Below are positions 57,200-64,000 of a stretch of 64,000 bases of DNA, piece by piece. The translations under genes were made by a program, and so were the position numbers. Position 1 is the stretch's first letter; each line of letters opens with the position of its first letter. The stretch is from Panicum virgatum (Eukaryota; Streptophyta; Magnoliopsida; Poales; Poaceae). The DNA lies in contig NC_053149.1 of NCBI RefSeq assembly GCF_016808335.1, positions 57,279,922-57,343,921 on the forward strand. The letters run 5' to 3'. The notes beneath the pieces are model-generated. The model had not been told where the DNA came from. It was given only the letters and a program-made list of their open reading frames with translations, and ran no database searches.

Positions 57200-58566
57200 T
57201 GATGTACTAATGATAAGCAACTATGGTTCTATGCATCGACCAACGCAGCAGCAGGCCGGACCTTTTCTCTTTATCTAAATCTAAAAAAGATTTTTTTTAA
57301 ACAAGTAAATCTAAAAAATATTACCTTGTCATCTTAATGCGTTTATGAATTTTCATCCGAGAGTGATCTCAAACTGTTGCGTGGTCAGTCACTACTCACT
57401 ATTCAAATGGTTGTGCGGTGCGCGCTCCGGTGATTTCACAGCTGCACAGCAAGCCTACGTGGCGCACGATTTCTCTCCTCAGGCCGGCCATCCGGTGGGA
57501 GATGCCTTCATGAGCGAAAGGGCTCGCCAAAAGGTGGCAGCTAGCAAGGCTGCCCTGCCCTGCAACCAGCAGCGCGCAATGCAACACCGGCATCTCCCGG
57601 CCGGAAAGGCCTCCGCCTCTCCCTCCGACCGCAATGGCGGCATCTCGTCCGCCGAATCGCTTTAAAGCCCGTCCTCCTGCCGTACGCGCGCGCCCATGCC
57701 GAGGCCGAGCACGTCGACGTCTCCGCATCTTTTTTATTTCCTTCACGACGAGCACAGCGTGCCCGCCGAACCCGGTGGCGCTTTCGACCGGGCGACCGGC
57801 CGGCCGGCCAGTGAGGGCTATCGACGAACCTCGTCGACGGCGTGTTCCTGGCCAGGTTCCGGCCCTCCAAGGAATGCCCCGCATCGATCGTCTCCAGCTC
57901 GGCCGGCGTACGCGTCTGCCCTTTTGGTGATTCGGCAGGCTGCTTATCAGCCGGGAGCGCGCGGCTCGGCCCCGGCCGTAACCGCTCCTCGGTCGCTTCT
58001 GGGCGGCCGAGATCGCGCGGCCGGCTCGCCCGGCGCGCCCAGCCGTCGCCTCGTTTCCTATTTTACTCCGCGGTTCGGCTGGCTGGTTTCCGCTTCTCGT
58101 CGCCTCCCTCTTCTGCTCAGACAGACAGGCCGCTGCTCCTCCTGCGGCTGCGTGCCCCCACCGCACTCACTGGGGGAAGCGAGAAACGGGCGACGAAAAT
58201 ATCCTCCAGCGCGGCAGGGGGGCGCGGATAATGAGTGGGGGGCCGACCGCGACAGGCCGAGAAGCGCGCCGCCGCCGGTGGTGACCCCAGCCGCTGCTGA
58301 TTGTGCTGGTGCCTGGTGCTGCCCGTCCTGCCGTCGGCGGCCACGGCGCATGTGCAGTGGTGGTGGTAGCTCGCGAGGGGGGAGGGGGGGACGGTGCTGC
58401 CGGCCGCGGGGATGGAGGAGGAGGCGCCCGCAGATCCAAGCGATGGCGTCGTCCCGCGTCTGCGTCTCCGGCTCCGGCCGCTGCTGAATCGGACGCTCCG
58501 GGTTGGTGTGAGGCGGGCGTGCCGCGTGGTTGGTGCGGTTTGGGTTTGTCGGTTTGTGTAGTGGGT
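57200..58566. other. GC-rich upstream region of the TOC1-like copy
   Basis: Long overlapping ORFs on both strands reflect GC content. No domain. 58160-58500 is CGG-rich, like a grass 5' UTR. Confidence 0.4.
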
Positions 58567-60804
58567 ATGGTGGGCGGCTGCGAGGGGGATCGCGTTGGCG
58601 GCAGCGGCGGCACCGGGGTGGCGGTGGGAGGAGGACAGCAGTTCGTGGACCGGAGCAAGGTCAGGATTCTGCTCTGCGACGGCGCCGCCACCAGCTCGCG
58701 GGAGGTGCTGCGGCTCCTCGGGAACTGCTCATACCAAGGTTAGTCAAACTTTTTCACCCCCATACTTAGTATGTCTAATCCTCTGGGATTTCCCGGATTA
58801 GGATTGTGTTTTGCTTCTCTCTGTGGGCTTAATCATTAATTGTACTACACTACTAATTGCATTGTTATGCGTCATGTGTGCTTACAGTGGTGCTGGTGCT
58901 GGTGCTGGTGATCGACATCATCCTGGCTGAGGTCGATCTGCCGGTCACAAAGTGCTTCAAGATGCTCAAGTACATTGCCAGGAACAAGGACCTGCGCCAC
59001 ATCCCCATCATCAGTAAGCTGCCGTACTGTTCTCTGTGTCATACCGATTCCAGTGACGTGGTTGTTGTGATCACCATCCTGTTGATGGAATTATGTAGTG
59101 ATGTCCAACAGAGATGAGGTCTCGGTTCTTGTCAAGTGCTTGCGGCTTGGGGCAGCTGAGTACCTGGTGAAGCCGCTGCGCACCAATGAGCTGCTGAACC
59201 TTTAGACCCATGTGTGGCGGCGGAGACAGATGGTAAAGGGCGCTATGCTGATTCACCTTAGCCTCTGTGTTAAAAGCATGTTCTAAGCTGAGATGCGTGT
59301 GTATATTGCTGTACCTGTATGAATTGTTCTTTAAATTGAGTGCTGGTGTTGGCAGCTTGGTTTGCCTGAGAAAAACTTCTTCAATGACAACTTCGAGTTG
59401 GTGCTCTCAGAACCTAGTGATGCCAATACAAATAGCACCACCCTCCTCTCAGATGAGACGGATGATAGGCCAAAAGAAAACATGAATCAAGAAACAGGCA
59501 CCTCAAATCAACATGAATACGAGTTAACTTTAGGAAGTTTGTTGCAGTTCAGATATTCATTTTGTTGTTTTAGTAGATTTCCATTTTTGTGCTTTGATGG
59601 TGCCACAGATGTACCTGTTTTCCTTGTATGCTCTATGATGATGACATGCTAATTTGTACACACCGATACTAGTTTAAGCTCTCTTCCATTTCTTGCCATG
59701 TTCCAGTCTAATCCTGCTGCTGCTGAGACTGAACAAAGAGGCAAAACGGAGGGTGTGCCAGGTTCTGTCGTAGATGCCGATCAAGCATGTAAGATATTTC
59801 ATTCTGACCTGTCTATTTCCTGTGATAATTGATCTAACTTTTTCATTGTTAGTCAGTTCTACTTCTGAACCTGTTTCTTATTTGATTCTTTTAATTGACA
59901 GCATCGCCACGAAGAATGTTTTCACGCCCTATAAAAACTAATCTGAGGGTTGGCGAATCGTCTGCATTTCTAGTATATGTTAAGTCAAGCACCCCAGTCA
60001 CCAGCTCATTTGATAGTGAACTACAAAGAGGTGGCAGTCAGTTCGAATCATTTGATAACCAGGGTAATTGCTCTACCGCAACTGACAGAAGTGAAACCGG
60101 TACTGATGTAAATATCCGGGATAAAGAAGCTTATGAGATGCCTGTACAGTACCCTATGGTGTGCTTTTCATCATCTAACATACATATGGAGCGAAGCAAT
60201 GAAGGCCAAAATGGTACTTCAGGAACTCCACCTATGTACCATTACCCATTTTATTATCCAGGGATGGTAGAGCACAGCATAGCACTTTCTTCGGTGCAAA
60301 ATTTTCAAGAGAACATAAATAATGGTCAAGGACATACACCACCAACTATGATATCCCAGTACAACGCTTATCCCCAATGCCATGGTGTACCTATGATGTC
60401 ATCGTTTCAGTTTAATCCAGGTGGTATGATTATGCACTCAAATCATTTACCGACACAAAATATGTGGTCATCAGGGTCAAGCACACCAGTGCCTGAGGAA
60501 ACATGCAGTGGCTCTGAAAGGAGGGCCAAAGCACTTGCCAAATTTAGGCAGAAAAGGAAAGAGCGCTGTTTTGACAAGAAAGTGAGGTAGGTGAGTCGGA
60601 AGAAACTTGCTGAAACAAGGACAGTTTGTTAGGCAGGCAAGCAATACCGATATTATCAGCACTGGAGATGGTATCTCTGAAGATGAAGATGATGATCCAT
60701 CGTCCAGGAATGTAGAGATGGTTTCTTCTCCAGAGTACTGGAAAGATTTCCCATGTGAAAAGATAGTACAGATGATTACTGCTCACTTTGATACAACTCA
60801 GTAG
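58567..60804 (+). pseudogene. TOC1/PRR1-like pseudo-response regulator, disrupted
   Basis: Exons: 58567-58738 (MVGGCEGDRVGG ... VRILLCDGAATSSREVL), 58888-59013 (IDIILAEVDLPVTKCFKMLK), 59099-59232 (SNRDEVSVLVKCLRLGAAEY), 59356-59523, 59707-59788 and 59902-60590 plus a 3' part to 60804. TOC1 is a clock repressor with a receiver-like domain and a C-terminal CCT domain (RRAKALAKFRQKRKERCF). Defects: exon 2 starts with a short VLVLVLV repeat and lacks about 20 receiver residues; TAG at 59203-59205 where W is expected (LNL*THVWRRR); TAG at 60588-60590 inside the CCT domain (KKVR*VSRKKLAE); a small deletion and frameshift near 60610, after which GQFVRQASNTD resumes; and a donor GAG/TT in place of GAG/GT at 59523. 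Introns are kept, so this is a DNA-level duplicate and not a retrocopy. Confidence 0.88.
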
Positions 60805-61060
60805 ACCTAGGAAAATACATTCTTCTACTGGGAAAGGCAACACACCCTTTCGCTCACACAGTATACCCTTTTTGTCCCCAAGAAACATGTTACACGTGGC
60901 AATACCACCATTGTTACTCTGGTCATTTTGGAGAAATCATCTTTTATGAAGTCATGAAGTTAGTTGTAGTTATGCTAGTTAGTGACACATACCAGTGTAG
61001 ATCAATATTATCCATTGCAGACTGATATCTGCCTTTTCAGGTAGACAGGCTATTGTCATA
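60805..61060 (+). other. 3' UTR-like sequence of the TOC1-like copy
   Basis: Follows the last TOC1-like codons. No ORF; reaches the MITE at 61061. Confidence 0.4.
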
Positions 61061-61200
61061 TTCACCGTGTTCGGCTGGTCTACAGCCCTCCAGCCCTATA
61101 ATATTTCTCTCACACACCACTCCAGCCACCAGCCAAGTAACAGTATTTTTCTCACACCACTCCAGCTCCAGCCTCCAGCTCCAGCCTGCCGAACACGGTG
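61061..61200. mobile_element. Small MITE with CACCGTGTTCGGC ends
   Basis: Inverted ends CACCGTGTTCGGC and GCCGAACACGGTG. A 9-bp duplication ATTGTCATA (61052-61060, 61201-61209) flanks it if two T's on the left are counted in the element. The inside has tandem CACACCACTCCAGC words. 140 bp. Confidence 0.78.
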
Positions 61201-61209
61201 ATTGTCATA

Positions 61210-61960
61210 CATTCTGCATATTATAAGTTGATTTCCCACATTTTGGTTTCCTAGTCCATGTGCATTTTGGTGAAATTGCACTGACTACATTTTTACATGT
61301 TCCTGGGTTAAGCCTGTCTTCCGCAGTCCCTCTCTACTCTTGCACAATCTGGTCTAGGACGATTGGACGAAGAATCTATTTCTGAAGAGCTTGAAACCAC
61401 GTTGATAAATGTAAAGTGTTCTTTTTATAATAATGTAAAGTGTTCACTAGTTCATAGTATTATACAAAATTCAGCATACTTTGGGCATTTCTTGCACGAA
61501 ACGGATAGCAGGATTAATCGTTGCACTCAGTATCACCAGAACGAGTTGCACATTGTTGATTTAAGTTCTAGTATATGATTTAAAAGGTTGAATTCCAACG
61601 TTTTATAGGACCAAATGCCCCCAAATCATCCACATGTGAGGAAGATATGAACTGGACGGGGAACGTTTTAAAAGGCCAAGAGAAGCTGCCCTGTACTCCT
61701 GGTAGCCCAGGAAATACAGGTTACCGTAGCAGTCTAGACCATGTGTACTGCAGCAGCTAAGCAACAGTTGAGACCGAAAGAGTAACATAACATTAGGAAG
61801 CACGATCTGTCAATAGCATTACATAGCATCTGAATGTGCTGAGAAATACCATGGTAGCGCCTAGTAGTGTTTGATTTTTTTTCTCAGATAGCTAATCTAC
61901 ATTACAACCAACAAGCTGCGAAACAGATGATATTCTCCTGAACATCCATATGGTTGGACA
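61210..61960. other. Between the TOC1-like copy and NOP10
   Basis: Only short ORFs (61363-61578 plus, 61603-61803 minus) with no domain. The part near 61960 is likely the NOP10 3' UTR. Confidence 0.4.
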
Positions 61961-61969
61961 GTTGAAACT

Positions 61970-63156
61970 TCAGTACTTTGGTGCTGGCTTCTGGGTTGGC
62001 AGCAGTCCAAATCTCTTCTTCAACAGGTACCGCTGGCGAGAGTACTTGTCATCTGGTGAGAAGCGAGCTGCTCCACAAGTAAAGATTTCTCAGTAACTCA
62101 TGATGACACACTCGAACTGTAAATCAAAACCACAAATGCAACCATGAAAAGGAACTAATTCCCACATGTTTCAGCTCTGCACATTGCAAGTCTTGTTTTT
62201 TTTGGGTCCTACTATGCATCAATAAGAAAACTAAAATCGGTGTTTAACTCTCTAAAGTTTATTTAGTCCAATAGTAACACAACAAAATTAAACTCTAATC
62301 TGGCGAACAGTGCACATTCATGACTGGTCAGGATTCTAGATTGTACAGGTGAAGTCATGTTGCAAGGAATTTGTTGCTAGAAAAGAATGATCTGAAATTT
62401 TTCACACTAAGATATTACATAAGTGCTGCGCAAGCAATATCTTATTTATCTGTTCAAAATACCCAGAATCCTTATCTCAGAAGAAATTGAAAGTACAAGG
62501 TACTATTTAAACTGCATCGCTGCAAATTATACCTTGATGGAATAGGATTGATTCAGATACAAAATACAAAAATGTGAATATACGCTTGGCATCCTATGAC
62601 CCTAACCCACCAGAACCATATGAGAAATTAGAATTAACTGGTGCTAGCAAGCAACCCTCCACGAGCTATGTTCCAACACCCAAAAACAACAATTGGCATA
62701 AATAAAACATGCCTTTCTGTTTGAAAAGGGTAGCCTAGCAACGGATTAACAGAAACCTAATTTATACGAGCTCTCCAAAAGAATCTGCAGAGGATGTCTA
62801 ATCACAAAATATCAAAAACCTCCAACAAGTATACAAACATGCCTGCTCACGCTAACGCTAATAATTAGACAACTGTGAGTCGATGACTACATCTTTCTTC
62901 CCAACAAGAAGCCATATTATTACACCTTAGACAGGAAAGGACTCCACAGAGCGAAGGGGGCGTACCCGGATGAGCAGACTGCGTCGGCACACCTAGAGGC
63001 GACTCCTTCTGCAACGGGGGAAACAAGATACGCACGTCAGCACGGGCTAACACATCAAAACCATCGGCTATCCAGCGAAGATTAAGCGCAAGGTCATACA
63101 ACCTTGGTTGTGTAGACCTTGTCCCCCTTCTCGTTGATGTAGTACTGGAGATACAT
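61970..63156 (-). CDS. NOP10: NOP10, H/ACA ribonucleoprotein subunit
   Basis: Three exons in one frame give 64 residues, the normal NOP10 length: 63103-63156 ([18 protein letters not shown]), 62966-63008 ([14 protein letters not shown]) and 61970-62067 ([19 protein letters not shown], then [13 protein letters not shown] and TGA). All donors and acceptors are GT-AG. NOP10 is a core protein of H/ACA snoRNPs with dyskerin/NAP57, NHP2 and GAR1. It braces the catalytic subunit for rRNA pseudouridylation in the nucleolus. The usual Zn ligands of archaeal Nop10 are absent, as in eukaryotes. The gene looks intact and points towards the TOC1-like pseudogene (tail to tail). Confidence 0.95.
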
Positions 63157-63480
63157 CTTGAATCCACGCGCGGGATGAGCCCTGGTAAATCCGACGAGAA
63201 TAAAGAGTGATTACTCCCGATATCGCCATGAATCGCAGCAAGAGCAGGAGAGATTGGGGAGTGGAGAGGGGGTCGCGAAGTTACCGGATGATGGCCGAGG
63301 AGCGGAGCGGAGAAGAGGAGAGAAGGGGTTCAGGAATCAGGACGGTACCGGCGGCTAGGGTTTACGGGGAAACTGGAGGACGAGAAGGTATAAGAGGCTG
63401 AGGGGAGGGGTGGGCTTTCTGTGTTTCGGGGATAGGCCCAAGGCACGAAACGCCCAAAATGTAGGAGAGGCCCATCTATA
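63157..63480 (-). promoter_or_regulatory. 5' UTR and promoter of NOP10
   Basis: GC-rich, purine-rich leader with no ATG-led ORF of note. The proximal promoter is short because a MITE begins at 63484. A TATATAAGG word lies at its edge (63477-63485) but on the plus strand. Confidence 0.45.
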
Positions 63481-63483
63481 TAA

Positions 63484-63802
63484 GGCCTTGTTTGGATCCA
63501 TAAACGCAAAATATAAAATTTTTGTAAATCGCTTGCATGGTGTACTAAATATAGTCGAAAAATGAATCGCATTACACAAATGGATTGTAAATCGCGAGAC
63601 GAATCTAATGAGTCTAATTAGGACATAATTAATTAGCTACATTAAACATACTCTAATGATGAATTAATTAGGCTCATTAGATTCGTCTCGTAGTTTACAG
63701 ACGAGATCTGTAATTAGTTTTTTGATTAGTTTATATTTAATACTTCAAATATTGAAGATTCCCTTGCAAAAACGCAAAATGCAAACTCATCTAAACAAGC
63801 CC
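63484..63802. mobile_element. Tourist-like MITE (TGTTTGGAT variant) upstream of NOP10
   Basis: Ends GGCCTTGTTTGGAT and (reversed) GGGCTTGTTTAGAT with TAA at 63481-63483 and 63803-63805. Contains CGCGAGACGAATCTAATGAG and its inverse CTCATTAGATTCGTCTCG. Confidence 0.85.
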
Positions 63803-63805
63803 TAA

Positions 63806-64000
63806 GCATAAAATTGGGCAGCGTCCTCTCATTCGAAATACTATTGCAAATTTTTCGTGTTTCTTTTGCCTATGCCAATAATGTATACTCTCTCTGTTTT
63901 TATTTACATGTCATATTACATTTTTCTTAAGTTAAACTTGGTAAATTTTGATCAAATTTATAAAAAAACAATAATATCTGCAATACCAAATTTATTTTAT
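63806..64000. other. AT-rich end of window
   Basis: The word ACTCTCTCTGTTTTTATTTACATGTCATATTACA at about 63889 resembles the start of another Stowaway, but the other end is outside the window. Confidence 0.35.

Noticed and set aside
57399..58166. 255-aa minus ORF upstream of the TOC1-like copy
   Set aside because: GC-driven; opposite frames are equally open and no motif is present.
1..64000. tRNA, rRNA or snoRNA genes
   Set aside because: No cloverleaf A/B box pair or rRNA word was seen by eye; a tRNAscan or Rfam search was not possible, so absence is not proven.

Overview
This is nuclear plant DNA, almost certainly from a grass and probably a panicoid. The reasons are multi-exon genes with GT-AG introns, GC-rich 5' coding ends, grass-type MITEs (Stowaway, Tourist, hAT), CACTA ends built from TTTGCCGAGTG words, and long GC-rich LTRs. 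Most of the window is transposon sequence; host genes are islands. Exon models were built by hand from splice signals and reading phase, with no database search.

Layout. 1-7642: a minus-strand, gag/pol-less LTR retrotransposon with two long, divergent LTRs and one ORF carrying three CCHC zinc knuckles. 7643-13045: a CLE peptide gene (10058-10333, minus) ending in RLSPGGPDPQHH, plus a second copy of its upstream region at 7660-8400 that has lost its coding part where the LTR element begins. 13054-17583: a complete hAT element with TIRs, an 8-bp target duplication and a frameshifted transposase. 17713-28600: a 14-exon minus-strand gene for an acidic, low-complexity protein of about 757 aa, resembling the uncharacterised At4g18490 family. 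It has a candidate U12 AT-AC intron, a candidate GC-AG intron that hosts a 2.6-kb non-autonomous LTR element, and a 27-nt exon. 28732-36024: a 7.3-kb Mutator-like element (MULE) with about 340-bp TIRs and a 10-bp TSD. It carries a decayed MURA transposase, a plant-mobile-domain (PMD) gene and a small third ORF, and it sits about 110 bp upstream of the inferred 5' end of the 14-exon gene.

36025-51000: no confident host gene. It holds a Helitron copy, two nested CACTA elements, LTR pieces and many MITEs, several with exact target duplications. 52050-53276: a CIN-class TCP transcription factor with a miR319-type site but no in-frame ATG. 54000-57200: a Tourist MITE, an intact-ended Helitron, nested Stowaways and a hAT MITE. 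58567-60804: a TOC1/PRR1-like pseudo-response regulator that keeps its introns but has stop codons and a frameshift. 61970-63156: an intact three-exon NOP10 gene (minus), followed by a Tourist MITE.

The host genes are functionally unrelated neighbours. The most unusual content is the three-ORF MULE, the intron types in the 14-exon gene, the ATG-less TCP gene and the decayed TOC1 copy.
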